Below are positions 37,334-45,614 of a DNA stretch of 64,000 bases, piece after piece. The DNA comes from Candidatus Hodarchaeum mangrovi. Its GTDB lineage: Archaea > Asgardarchaeota > Heimdallarchaeia > Hodarchaeales > Hodarchaeaceae. Where the stretch lies: assembly GCA_016839515.1 (NCBI GenBank), contig JAEOUE010000127.1:28014-92013 (forward strand). Direction: 5' to 3'. The position numbers and the translations under genes were made by a program. The notes below the pieces were generated by a model. It saw nothing but the letters and a program-made list of their open reading frames with translations, was not told the DNA's origin and did no database searches. The stretch's first letter is position 1, and each line of letters starts with the position of its first letter.

Positions 37334-37471
37334 TAATCTAATCTTTAGATAATCTGTTTTAAGAACAAAAAAATCGATTTACTCTAGTTAAAGAAAAAAA
37401 GTTGACACAAACGATAATATCCTTTCATGTTTCCCTTTAAAAAGAAAAAAGAAGTGAGAATAGTGATTCAT

Positions 37472-37783
37472 ATGCAATTAAATAATGATCAACAACGAAT
37501 TTTAAGCGCTCTTGATAAGCCATCTCAATTTATTGCTGGTAATGACAATGGTATACCAGGTATTCCTTATAACAAAATTATGAAAGATGCTGATATGAGC
37601 TTAGAGAAAACTCTGTTATCGCTTGGTTATTTAGAATCACTTGGACTAGTCAAGCATGAATGCGCTATTGTAAGAGAAAAAATTGATTACCTTGGACAGA
37701 CAGAAGTAGAGATTGCAGGGCAAAAGCTGATTCGTATGTTTTCACTCACCCCTGAAGGCCAAATAGTTCTTAAAAAGTTATAA
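37472..37783 (+). CDS. Winged-helix regulator, paralogue 1
   Basis: A 103-residue protein that is strongly similar along its whole length to the product of 38049..38387: both contain N/RDQQRxxxAL, GxPYxKIM, LSLEKTLLSLGxLE, GLVxH and LDYLGQT/IDYLGQT, EIAGQ, RMF and L-T-x-E/P-E-G. The middle is a helix-turn-helix with a C-terminal wing (RMFSLTPEG). The ORF opens at ATG 37427, but no ribosome binding site is there; the in-frame ATG 37472 has GTGAT 9 bases upstream and matches the paralogue's start. Role: transcription regulator, probably recognising the ACCCRTAY sites upstream of both genes. Confidence 0.7.
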   Translation: MQLNNDQQRILSALDKPSQFIAGNDNGIPGIPYNKIMKDADMSLEKTLLSLGYLESLGLVKHECAIVREKIDYLGQTEVEIAGQKLIRMFSLTPEGQIVLKKL

Positions 37784-37900
37784 AACTTTTATTTTAATTC
37801 AATCTTGCTTATATCATAAATTTTAATATTTCATTACATGATAATTCATTTTCTATCCTTCTCTCTTCTTCAAAGGATTCTCTAAGAATAGATTCTACTA

Positions 37901-37931
37901 TTTAAATAAAACCCGTATGAAAAACCCATAC
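37901..37931 (+). promoter_or_regulatory. TATA box plus direct ACCCRTAY operator
   Basis: TTTAAATAAA (37901-37910) is followed at once by ACCCGTAT-GAAAA-ACCCATAC (37911-37931), two half-sites in direct orientation with a 5-base spacer. The 13-base period is identical to that of the inverted pair at 37313-37333. The predicted transcript would have a leader of about 110 bases before the ATG at 38049 and would also carry GAPDH. Confidence 0.55.
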
Positions 37932-38048
37932 CAATATTTTTTTAATTGTAAGCAATTATAATTCTTAGAAATAATTAATCAATTTACAGAAAAAAGAACT
38001 GTTATGAATCTTAAATTCTATTATTAATTATGAAGAGTTGGTGAAATA

Positions 38049-38387
38049 ATGAACAAACTCAATCGTGATCAACAACGAGTTATTTTAGCACTTGGTAATC
38101 CTAAAGAATTTTTCAAGGGACATCATTCAGTAGAGGCTATTAGAGGAGTTCCTTATGAAAAGATCATGGAAAAATCAGATTTGTCTCTTGAAAAAACCTT
38201 GCTAAGTTTAGGTTGGTTGGAAGCATGTGGATTGGTTGCACATGATATGGCTGTTGTTCGGAGATCATTGGATTATTTGGGACAAACTAATATTGAGATT
38301 GCTGGTCAATCAATAGTTCGAATGTTTTATTTAACCGAAGAAGGAGAAAAAGCATTTAGGGAGTTATCAAAAGGAGAGGAAAAATAA
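38049..38387 (+). CDS. Winged-helix regulator, paralogue 2, coupled to GAPDH
   Basis: A 112-residue winged-helix protein, close paralogue of the gene at 37472. The recognition region is LSLEKTLLSLGWLEACGLVAHDM, and the wing is IVRMFYLTEEG. The ATG has GGTGA 8 bases before it. Its stop overlaps the ATG of the GAPDH gene (TAATG), so regulator and glycolytic enzyme are translated together. This suggests sugar- or glycolysis-linked control, analogous in purpose only to the Tgr/TrmBL1 regulators of Thermococcales, which belong to another family. Ligand unknown. Confidence 0.75.
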   Translation: MNKLNRDQQRVILALGNPKEFFKGHHSVEAIRGVPYEKIMEKSDLSLEKTLLSLGWLEACGLVAHDMAVVRRSLDYLGQTNIEIAGQSIVRMFYLTEEGEKAFRELSKGEEK

Positions 38388-39493
38388 TGACCAAAAATGC
38401 AAAAATTGGTATCATTGGATATGGAATTATAGGTAAAAGAGTGGCAGATGCCGTAGCTGCTCAATCTGATATGAAGCTCATTGGAGTTGCAGATATAATT
38501 TCAGATGTTCGATTACAAATTGCTCAGAAACGCAATTATCCTATTTATTGTAGTGTTCCTGATTTTGAACCCCGGATGAGAGAAGCAGGATTTGAAGTAG
38601 TTGGCTATCTCGATGACTTATTAGAAGAAGTTGATCTTGTAGTTGACTGTACTCCTTCTGGTGTCCCTGCAAAAAATCTTCCAGTGTATAATAAAGCAAA
38701 AGTAAAATGTATAGTTCAAGGTGGGGAAAAACATTCTCTTACTGGAAGGAGTTTTAGCACTTTTGGAAACTACAAATCACATTTAGGAGTTAATCTGACA
38801 CGTTTAGTTTCTTGTAATACTACTGCTTTAACACGAATCATTTCCACTTTAGAACAGGCTTATGGGGTATTAGATTCGTTTGTGGCTTTAGCTAGAAGAG
38901 CGGGAGATCCTTCTAGAACAAACCGTGGGCCCATAAATGCGATAACACCCGTACTTGGAGTATCTCATCACGGCCCTGATCTTATTACTGTCATGCCGAA
39001 AATGAACGACCGTATTCACTCGCTCGCAATTGCAGGTAGTTGGACTTTGTCTCATGTTCATATGCTGAAGGTAACTCTTGAAAATGAGGCATCAAGGGAA
39101 GATATTATAAATTTATTTAAAAAAACACCCCGAATTTTAATTGAAGAAGGTAAAAACGGATTATTTGATTCTGCTCAACTTGTGGAGTATTTTAGAGACT
39201 TGGGTCGTCCAAGATATGATCGACCAGAGGTTTTTATCTGGGAAGAAACTTTAACAATGGATTCTCATAATAATGTGTACATGATATATGATGTCCATAT
39301 GGAGAGTATTCCTATTCCTGAAAACGTTGATTGTATCCGAGCGATGTTAGAGATGGAAACTAATGCCATGAAATGTGTAGAAACTACCGATAAAGCTTTA
39401 AAAATATATAAAGAAGGATCATATTCTGGAACTCTATATGGTGGAGAGGATTATGGAGATCCAGTCCCAATAATTGAAGAAGGAGACAATTAA
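38387..39493 (+). CDS. gap: Archaeal glyceraldehyde-3-phosphate dehydrogenase (phosphorylating)
   Basis: Class II archaeal GAPDH, converting glyceraldehyde-3-phosphate, phosphate and NAD(P) to 1,3-bisphosphoglycerate, usually in the gluconeogenic direction. The Rossmann motif is IGIIGYGIIGKRVADAV (residues 7-23), and the catalytic cysteine is C143 in LVSCNTTALTRI, the archaeal context. Other typical pieces: VDCTPSG, VQGGEKH, LARRAGDPSRTNRGPINAI. At 368 residues it is about 25-30 longer than usual, with an acidic C-terminal extension ending IIEEGDN. It is translationally coupled to the winged-helix gene in front of it. Confidence 0.95.
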   Translation: MTKNAKIGIIGYGIIGKRVADAVAAQSDMKLIGVADIISDVRLQIAQKRNYPIYCSVPDFEPRMREAGFEVVGYLDDLLEEVDLVVDCTPSGVPAKNLPVYNKAKVKCIVQGGEKHSLTGRSFSTFGNYKSHLGVNLTRLVSCNTTALTRIISTLEQAYGVLDSFVALARRAGDPSRTNRGPINAITPVLGVSHHGPDLITVMPKMNDRIHSLAIAGSWTLSHVHMLKVTLENEASREDIINLFKKTPRILIEEGKNGLFDSAQLVEYFRDLGRPRYDRPEVFIWEETLTMDSHNNVYMIYDVHMESIPIPENVDCIRAMLEMETNAMKCVETTDKALKIYKEGSYSGTLYGGEDYGDPVPIIEEGDN

Positions 39494-39678
39494 ACCTAGT
39501 TCTTCATTCTAACTTCCTTCTATTCTTTATCTTTGACTTTTACCTTTAATATCTGAATTTTAATTTTCTTTTTCTCTGATTTTAGAAATATTAAACTTAT
39601 TTTATTTCGTCATCTTTTAATAGCTTTTAAGTATAGTTTTACATATTTATAGCAAATGTTTGACAGGTTGAGTTTTTA

Positions 39679-40407
39679 TTGAGAGATATTCCTGATGTAA
39701 AAAAATTAATTTCAGAACTCCTAGAAGATGAAAGTATAGCTCAAAGTATAGTTTCTACAATAGATGGATCACCTATTTATGGCTTAAAAAGAGGGGGAAA
39801 AGAGATTAAAGAAGAATTACATATAATTCCAGCTGCTATAACCAGTGCTCTTGCTATATCACATAACTTTCTAGAAACAACTCTCAATGACAAAGTAAAA
39901 GAATATGTTGTTTTTCAAAAAGATTGTATTATTGTAGCTACTAAAGCTTCTGATGTAGTTCTAATAACAACCATCAATCCGCCCCGATCTTCCTTTGAAA
40001 AACGGCCTACTATTGATATTATAATTGAAAGACTAAGAGAAATAACTGCAAAGCTCGATGCTATTGTTAAGACCCTTGATATTGAAGATACAATGATAGA
40101 AAAGATTCAACGAGCAATCCCAGAAGCTACCTCAATTCTTCTTTTATCAACGGCAGGAGTCCCTTTAAGCTCTTTATCGAGCTTGGATATTGACTCAGCA
40201 CAGCTAGCAGCTGTTTCTTCAGCCATCAGTTTACCAACACGTATGTTAGGCCAAGAAGCACAAAGCATAGCAGTAACAGGTAAGAACCACTTGATGTTAT
40301 TGTACTGTTTGGATAATGAAAGAATTTTAATGGTTTCTTTAACTCCAAAACTGAGTATTGAGTCCTATCTTACCACAATTGCACGTTTAGTTGAGCGTAA
40401 GGAATAA
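39679..40407 (+). CDS. Protein with two roadblock/LC7-like domains
   Basis: The 242 residues split into two similar halves. Each half has the roadblock/LC7 order: a helix, a strand with a substrate-like turn (IVSTIDGSPIYG, about 22-34; ILLLSTAGVPLSS, about 152-164), a long central helix and two strands (EYVVFQKDCIIVATKA; QSIAVTGKNHLMLLYC). Roadblock domains usually occur singly as homodimers, for example MglB, a GAP for MglA GTPases, and Ragulator subunits, so this looks like a fused dimer. A TTG start with AGGTTGAG about 8-9 bases upstream is likely. A TPR gene and a Rab-like GTPase gene follow within 1.5 kb, which supports a GTPase-signalling role. Confidence 0.7.
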   Translation: MRDIPDVKKLISELLEDESIAQSIVSTIDGSPIYGLKRGGKEIKEELHIIPAAITSALAISHNFLETTLNDKVKEYVVFQKDCIIVATKASDVVLITTINPPRSSFEKRPTIDIIIERLREITAKLDAIVKTLDIEDTMIEKIQRAIPEATSILLLSTAGVPLSSLSSLDIDSAQLAAVSSAISLPTRMLGQEAQSIAVTGKNHLMLLYCLDNERILMVSLTPKLSIESYLTTIARLVERKE

Positions 40408-40542
40408 CAAGAGCTGTTTTCTTCAACGAAGTATATTTAGATATTTAGAATTTATTGACTGTAATTATCAAATTAGATGATATTCTATATCTCCAAGACT
40501 TATTTATCTTCTTAGTTTGATTAAAAACAATGAGGAATAGAA

Positions 40543-41238
40543 ATGGATATCGCTCATGCATTAAAGGAAGCAAAAACATTAATAGTAGAAAAAAAAGTTG
40601 AACGAGCAACAGATATACTTAATAATGCATTAAATGCACTTAAAACACAACCCCCTTCTGATTTATCACAAAATGAACTGCTATTAATTGAGGGCGAGAT
40701 ACAAGAGGCTTTAGGAGATACAAAATCCGCAATGGGAAAAGATCAAGAAGCTCTGAGTCATCTATTAATGGCTATGACCCAATTAGAAACTTATGAATCT
40801 CAAGCAGGTATTGCTCCTAATGAACAACTCTTTAGAGTATTCAGAAAATTATCTGATGCCTTTAATCGTATTGGGCAACAATTTGAAGCTGAAAAATATC
40901 TGAGAAAAGCTGGAGAAACAAAATCAGGAATTTTGAAGACCGAAATAGCCAAACGATTGAGACAAGCAGGTTATAAAATTGCAGAAAATATCAAAGCAGT
41001 TGAAACAGAGGCCTCTCCTGTTGATATTATGGCAGAAAAAGGTGGCTTGTTAAAAAAGAATCGAATTGCTATTTGGTTTGCAATGGATGAATCTGAAGTT
41101 GACACAATCGCTTTTATTACAAAAGGTTATGCAAAATATGCTAAAGATCGGTATATCCTCCTTTTAATGGGACAAGCAACATTCCCGACTTTAGAAGGTG
41201 CTCGGATTGTTCACTCAATTGATGATATCAAATTTTAA
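40543..41238 (+). CDS. TPR-type helical protein
   Basis: A 231-residue protein with helical repeats in the first 140 residues (ALKEAKTLIVEKKVERATDILNNALNAL; LIEGEIQEALGDTKSAMGKDQEALSHLL; FRKLSDAFNRIGQQFEAEKYLRKA), the spacing of tetratricopeptide repeats. The last 65 residues form a small alpha-beta unit (RIAIWFAMDESEVDTIAFI; RYILLLMGQ) I cannot assign. A GAGGAA site precedes the ATG. It lies between the double roadblock gene and the small GTPase and may be an adaptor for them (inference). Confidence 0.7.
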   Translation: MDIAHALKEAKTLIVEKKVERATDILNNALNALKTQPPSDLSQNELLLIEGEIQEALGDTKSAMGKDQEALSHLLMAMTQLETYESQAGIAPNEQLFRVFRKLSDAFNRIGQQFEAEKYLRKAGETKSGILKTEIAKRLRQAGYKIAENIKAVETEASPVDIMAEKGGLLKKNRIAIWFAMDESEVDTIAFITKGYAKYAKDRYILLLMGQATFPTLEGARIVHSIDDIKF

Positions 41239-41298
41239 AATATTAAAAAAGAATTCTTTATTCATTCAAGAGAATAAAGAATAAAGAGAAAAAGAATA

Positions 41299-41862
41299 TT
41301 AGCGTGCTTGTTGAGCTTCAACATAGTCTAAATAAACATTTCCAAGCATATCAAAGGCTGCTGACACATTTAATCCAGTTTTTGCTGAAGTAGGCATATA
41401 TCGAACGGGAAAACCCTGGGCTTCTGTCTTATTTGACAAGTTGGCAGCAAATTCCTCTGCCTGACTATCAGTGACATGATTTGGGAATTGTTCACGCAGA
41501 TCAACCTTATTACCAAGCAGAACGACTGGTATCAACCCTTTTCCATTATGTTTGAAGATTTCATCAAGCCAATTTTCTAAATTGGTAAATGTATCAGGGC
41601 GAGTGACGTCAAAGATTAATAAAGCACCCAAACATCCGTAATAATAAACACTCCTAACAGTACCAAATCGTGGTTGACCTGCCAGATCCCAGATTTGAAA
41701 TTTAATGTTTTTTTCTCTAATTTGAGCTTCTTTCAAGGCGAAATCAGCGCCTATGGTCATCATGTAGTTACTACTGAATCCTTTGCCCAAATAACGTTCT
41801 CGTAATGCTGTTTTACCTACTGCCCCATCGCCTGCAAGGACAATTTTCATAAGGAAACTCAT
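41299..41862 (-). CDS. Rab/Ras-like small GTPase
   Basis: A 187-residue Ras-superfamily GTPase with all motifs: G1 GDGAVGKT (11-18), switch I TIGADF with the G2 Thr (36-41), G3 DLAGQ (59-63), G4 NKVD (118-121) and G5 TSAK (158-161). The catalytic Gln of DxxGQ is present, so GTP hydrolysis should be intact. The TIGADF switch I is Rab-like (TIGVDF). There is no C-terminal Cys prenylation box; it ends EAQQAR, as in archaeal homologues, so membrane attachment must occur another way. GAGGTT precedes the ATG, and a TATA box lies about 45 bases upstream. It faces the TPR gene convergently. Confidence 0.93.
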   Translation of the reverse strand: MSFLMKIVLAGDGAVGKTALRERYLGKGFSSNYMMTIGADFALKEAQIREKNIKFQIWDLAGQPRFGTVRSVYYYGCLGALLIFDVTRPDTFTNLENWLDEIFKHNGKGLIPVVLLGNKVDLREQFPNHVTDSQAEEFAANLSNKTEAQGFPVRYMPTSAKTGLNVSAAFDMLGNVYLDYVEAQQAR

Positions 41863-41904
41863 GATACAACCTCATTGTCTTTTCATATGATTTTGGTATT
41901 ATTC

Positions 41905-41916
41905 CTTTATATATTA
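41905..41916 (-). promoter_or_regulatory. TATA box of the small GTPase gene
   Basis: On the minus strand TAATATATAAAG sits about 43-54 bases upstream of the GTPase ATG, leading to a short leader with a GAGGTT ribosome binding site. The remaining sequence up to 42119 (about 200 bases) is AT-rich and shows no convincing gene. Confidence 0.5.
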
Positions 41917-42119
41917 GAATTTCGGTCGTTCTTGCCGTATTATTTACTGATAATGAATTAGTACTAATAAATGTTATTAATCTTTATTGTAAGAATTATG
42001 TCTAATAAATGTTTACCATCCATTACTGAAGGAATGACTTTATCTAATTTAAATTTATCAAATATTCCATTAATATTCTCATTGTAAACTATCCTTTGGG
42101 TTGACTTTCTTCTCAGAGA

Positions 42120-43040
42120 TTAGATTTGTTTGTGTACAAAAAGTGGATCCTCTTCCCATAATTCTAATGAAAGCTGAGTCCATCGAGTTTGAATCTTTCC
42201 CTGTTTCCGTGCAATCTCTGCTCCCATCCATATCCATTTTTTAGTAAGCAAGATAATTCGTGCTACACCCATGAATTCTAAAGGAGGAAGTGAAAGCAAC
42301 TCGTTTAACAGAGAATTAATAACTCGTTCATCAATTCGTTCTTCTTGAACAATAAACCAGACTAATTCCCCTGTTTTTTCATCAATTCCTATAAGATCAA
42401 TGGTCCCTGCAATAGGTGAAGGAATGATAGTGCTTAAAAAAGTGCATCCAAAAGCTTCATGATCAATGAGAGCCCTAAGTATAAGATCAACTCTTCTATT
42501 CTCTGCTCGTGTTATTAGGGAATTATGGATTGACCTAATTATAGCAGGTTTTCGTGCAAAAAGATCCCATAATAAACGCTTTTTATCAATTATTGCAACT
42601 GAAGGTCGATAAACGACATCTGCATGATACAAAAGGTCTACCAACTTCATTACAGTCAATTCTTCTAATTCGATGAGATCATTCACAAAATCTTTTTTTA
42701 AAATAACTTCTCCTATTGAATAAAACCATGTTCTTTTAATTTGCTCGACTGGTCTCTTATCAACAGATGTTCGACTTAATTGATAACCAAAAGCCAGTCC
42801 TAATTGATTTGCTCGTTCGACAGTCATCTCTGATATAACAGAACCGCATGAAGGACAGGAATATTCACCCTTAATACGTCCAAGTACGTCGTTACATAGA
42901 TATTTTTGTTGACAAGTCCTACAATAGTATATAATATCTAATGCTTGAGTTAATACGTTTTTCTCACGGATTTTGCTCTTACATAAATGACATGGACCAT
43001 CACAAACCACTCGAACGCCCCTTTGTGTCGTAATACTCAT
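42120..43040 (-). CDS. Zinc-ribbon protein with C-terminal nuclease-like domain
   Basis: The 306-residue protein begins with a cysteine-rich region: CDGPCHLC (about 13-20), YYCRTC (about 39-44) and YSCPSC (about 60-65), forming two likely zinc sites. The C-terminal part has TIDLIGIDEKTGELVWFIVQEERID, which resembles the D...E-x-K strand pair of restriction-endonuclease-fold proteins, but the expected E-x-K reads Q-E-E. It may be a DNA-binding nuclease-fold protein without activity, or a different fold. I do not recognise the family. A modest AGGGAT site precedes the ATG. Confidence 0.6.
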   Translation of the reverse strand: MSITTQRGVRVVCDGPCHLCKSKIREKNVLTQALDIIYYCRTCQQKYLCNDVLGRIKGEYSCPSCGSVISEMTVERANQLGLAFGYQLSRTSVDKRPVEQIKRTWFYSIGEVILKKDFVNDLIELEELTVMKLVDLLYHADVVYRPSVAIIDKKRLLWDLFARKPAIIRSIHNSLITRAENRRVDLILRALIDHEAFGCTFLSTIIPSPIAGTIDLIGIDEKTGELVWFIVQEERIDERVINSLLNELLSLPPLEFMGVARIILLTKKWIWMGAEIARKQGKIQTRWTQLSLELWEEDPLFVHKQI

Positions 43041-43254
43041 ATGAAATCCCTAGGAGTTTTTACTTTGATTACTATATCTGAGTGAAACCAAACCGAATTT
43101 TATATTTAAGAAAATATCCTATTTGAAAAATTTAATGGTTCAAAAGAAAAAAGTTTAGAGTTAATTTTGGATATATTTTCACTGAAATCAAAAATTTTAG
43201 GGTGCTTAAAAATAAGAGTGTGAGAGGGATGAATGAAATTGAGATATTGAAGGA

Positions 43255-43848
43255 ATGAAGATGAAGGACAAACAGGATTCAATTCAAGAATTTTTAGATT
43301 TAAATCATAAAATATGGATTGTGGAGTTTGATTCAACAGATTTTATCTCATCCCTCCCCCAAATATTGGAAATTCCAAGTAAAATATTCCGACAAAAAGC
43401 TATTGAATATTTATGGACATTCTTACAAAAATTCTTACAAAATTCAACAATTGCTTTCATTTTACGTTCGGATGATTCAACAAAGGACAATTTAGCTTCC
43501 CAAGTTGACCTAGCTCTAATTGGATATTGGAATAATAAATATTATGGCATCCCATTATGGATTATGCAGGATCTTCTTTTAGGGTTTGAAATTATTGAAG
43601 AAGAGAAATTTATTATATTGGATAAGGAATCTTTATTCTTTATTGATTCATCAAACGACTATAAAACTTCTTTTAATGATAATGAAACACTTATTATAGT
43701 TGAAGAAAATATCTTTAAGAAGCAAAAAATGTTTCTGGAAATAAATAATAAAAATATCTTAATCACAGAATATTTTAACGAAATAGATTTCTTTGAACGA
43801 ATTGCTAGTACTGTGATTCCTGAAATCGATAATGATTTAGACCTGTGA
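43255..43848 (+). CDS. Hypothetical protein
   Basis: A 197-residue protein of no family I recognise. It has an alpha-beta pattern with several hydrophobic strands (KIWIVEFDS, TIAFILRSDDS, QVDLALIGYW, TLIIVEENIF) and an acidic C-terminus. No transmembrane segment, Cys cluster or nucleotide-binding motif is visible. It starts at ATG 43255, or six bases later at the second ATG. It converges on the acylphosphatase gene with 9 bases between the stops. Codon composition looks like the neighbours, so it is probably a real native gene. Confidence 0.6.
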   Translation: MKMKDKQDSIQEFLDLNHKIWIVEFDSTDFISSLPQILEIPSKIFRQKAIEYLWTFLQKFLQNSTIAFILRSDDSTKDNLASQVDLALIGYWNNKYYGIPLWIMQDLLLGFEIIEEEKFIILDKESLFFIDSSNDYKTSFNDNETLIIVEENIFKKQKMFLEINNKNILITEYFNEIDFFERIASTVIPEIDNDLDL

Positions 43849-43857
43849 GAATTGTTA

Positions 43858-44142
43858 TTAAAAAGTAATTTTAAAATCCTGATATTCCCTTTTACTAATA
43901 GTATTCCCCCAAATTTCTTCTGTTCCTGTGATTTGAGAAGCAGGTGATCCTTCCTCCTTTGCCCAACGAGCTAATTTTAAAAGTGATTCTTCAGGTCCTT
44001 CAGCAAAAATTTCAACACGACCGTCCCGTCGATTTTTTACATATCCTGTTAAATCAGAAAGTTTTTGAGCATACTCACGGGTATAAACCCTAAAAAACAC
44101 CCCATGCACACGACCTGAAACTAAAATCTTGACCGTTTTCAT
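43858..44142 (-). CDS. acyP: Acylphosphatase
   Basis: A 94-residue acylphosphatase, which hydrolyses acyl phosphates such as 1,3-bisphosphoglycerate. Both signature motifs are complete: GRVHGVFFRVYTR, with the phosphate-binding loop and catalytic Arg (residues 10-22), and GYVKNRRDGRVEIFAEG with the catalytic Asn (residues 33-49). Length is normal. It is followed upstream, 35 bases away on the same strand, by the inositol phosphate synthase gene. Confidence 0.95.
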   Translation of the reverse strand: MKTVKILVSGRVHGVFFRVYTREYAQKLSDLTGYVKNRRDGRVEIFAEGPEESLLKLARWAKEEGSPASQITGTEEIWGNTISKREYQDFKITF

Positions 44143-44177
44143 TGACTATAGCTCCAAATACAATTGTAGATTTTCAG

Positions 44178-45245
44178 TTAATCAGCTCTGTCCCCAGAGA
44201 TAAATTCTTCGAATCTTTTAACAGCTTCTTGCTCACCAATATATACAGGGGGGTATTTGAATCCATAAGCAGAAACAGATAGTAATGGGCCGTCAATTCC
44301 ACGATTTAATGCAATTTTTGTGGCTCGAATTACATTTACTAGCGTCCCTGCAGCATTAGGTCCATCAGTTGTTTTAATAGTTATATCAATTTTAAAGGGA
44401 TGACCCAAAAAATAGCTACCATAAATCCAAAAATATCCTGTCCTTTCATTTTTAAGAAAATCAAGATAATCGGTAGTACCTGATGCAATATCATTATCTG
44501 TTAAATAAGGTAGTGTTCTTTTTATGCTATCTGTTTTGATTCGTCGTTTTTCCATTCTACGATCGTCGTGAAGTGTATTCATTCCTTCACTTCCACCCGA
44601 AACATCCAGTTGATATGTATTGCGAATTTTTGCCCCAAATGAATTTAACATTTCCAATAGTCCTTTGTGAATTCGTGTACCACCAAGTTGAGACTGTAAA
44701 TCATCCCCTACTACTGGCAAATTTGCTTTCTTAAATTTTCTTACCCATTGATCATCAGAACAAATTCTAGTTGGTGCAGCTTCAATAAAGGCTAGATCAG
44801 ATTTAATGGCAGCATTAGCATATGCAAAAGTTGCTTCATTTGCTCCTGAAGGTAACAATGATACCATCATATCTGCATCAATTTCTTTAATTTCTTTTAC
44901 GAGGTTTGAGTCAGGAATCGAAGAAATTTGAACAGTTTCAGCTAATAGATTTGAAATCCCATCAAGAACAGGTCCTTTTAGTACTTTAACACCTAGTTTC
45001 TTCTTAAAATCTACCAGACGAGGAGCTACATTAGGTTCAGCGAAAACTGCTTCTGAAAGGTCCTTCCCTACTTTCCCTTCAACTACATCAAATGCACCAA
45101 CAACTTCAATGTCATTAATTCTCATTCCACCGACTTGTTCATATTTTAAACCAGTTGTCTCATGTTCAGAGTAATATTTCAATGACTGAACAAAGGAAGA
45201 AGCGGCATTTCCGATACCAACTAATATAACTCTTGCTTTCGTCAT
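44178..45245 (-). CDS. ino1: Myo-inositol-1-phosphate synthase
   Basis: Converts D-glucose-6-phosphate to 1L-myo-inositol-1-phosphate with NAD, the first step to inositol lipids. Features: N-terminal ARVILVGIGNAASSFVQSL (NAD-binding GxGNxAS), the central GDDLQSQLGGTRIHKGLLEML motif, LDVSGGSEGMN, and DGPNAAGTLVNVIRATKIALNRG. About 355 residues is the short prokaryotic size. The ORF opens at TTG 45260, but a TATA-like TTATTATATTATTT centred about 27 bases ahead of ATG 45245 favours a leaderless ATG start there. Archaea use inositol phosphate for archaetidylinositol head groups and for compatible solutes. Confidence 0.93.
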   Translation of the reverse strand: MTKARVILVGIGNAASSFVQSLKYYSEHETTGLKYEQVGGMRINDIEVVGAFDVVEGKVGKDLSEAVFAEPNVAPRLVDFKKKLGVKVLKGPVLDGISNLLAETVQISSIPDSNLVKEIKEIDADMMVSLLPSGANEATFAYANAAIKSDLAFIEAAPTRICSDDQWVRKFKKANLPVVGDDLQSQLGGTRIHKGLLEMLNSFGAKIRNTYQLDVSGGSEGMNTLHDDRRMEKRRIKTDSIKRTLPYLTDNDIASGTTDYLDFLKNERTGYFWIYGSYFLGHPFKIDITIKTTDGPNAAGTLVNVIRATKIALNRGIDGPLLSVSAYGFKYPPVYIGEQEAVKRFEEFISGDRAD

Positions 45246-45260
45246 GTTTTTTGCATCCAA

Positions 45261-45614
45261 ATAATATAATAAAATTCACTACAGAAAAAAGCGAATTAAG
45301 AAGTGATTAAGAACTTTTTTAGTTTACTTTTTAATCCTGCTTAATGAACATAAAAAATAATATTGTTAAAAATGATTAATTCTAAATGATTATAGCTATT
45401 TTATCAACGAAAATAAAAGCAAAACATTTATTTTAAAGATAAATTAATACTAATTAGAAAGAAAAGAATATATCAGGAATTGGGTTCTATTTTTAGCAAG
45501 TTTTTAAATTATATTCGGAGTATTTTGTTAGAATAGTTTAATAATATTGGAAGCAAAACTTCAAGTAGAAGCTGGTTCATGGTACATTAAACACAATGAG
45601 GAAGGACAACTCAA
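45261..45614. other. Gene-poor divergent promoter region
   Basis: This 354-base interval between the inositol phosphate synthase and the proline-rich protein is AT-rich. It contains a TATA-like TTATTATATTATTT next to the synthase, and on the other side TTTAAATTATA (45503-45513), which predicts transcription start near 45530 for the rightward gene. A 44-codon open frame from TTG 45547 to 45681 lies in the leader and overlaps the next gene out of frame (see findings). Nothing else was recognised. Confidence 0.4.

Noticed and set aside
41998-42087. 29-codon ORF in the gap upstream of the GTPase
   Set aside because: Very short, no good ribosome binding site, and composition fits random AT-rich sequence.
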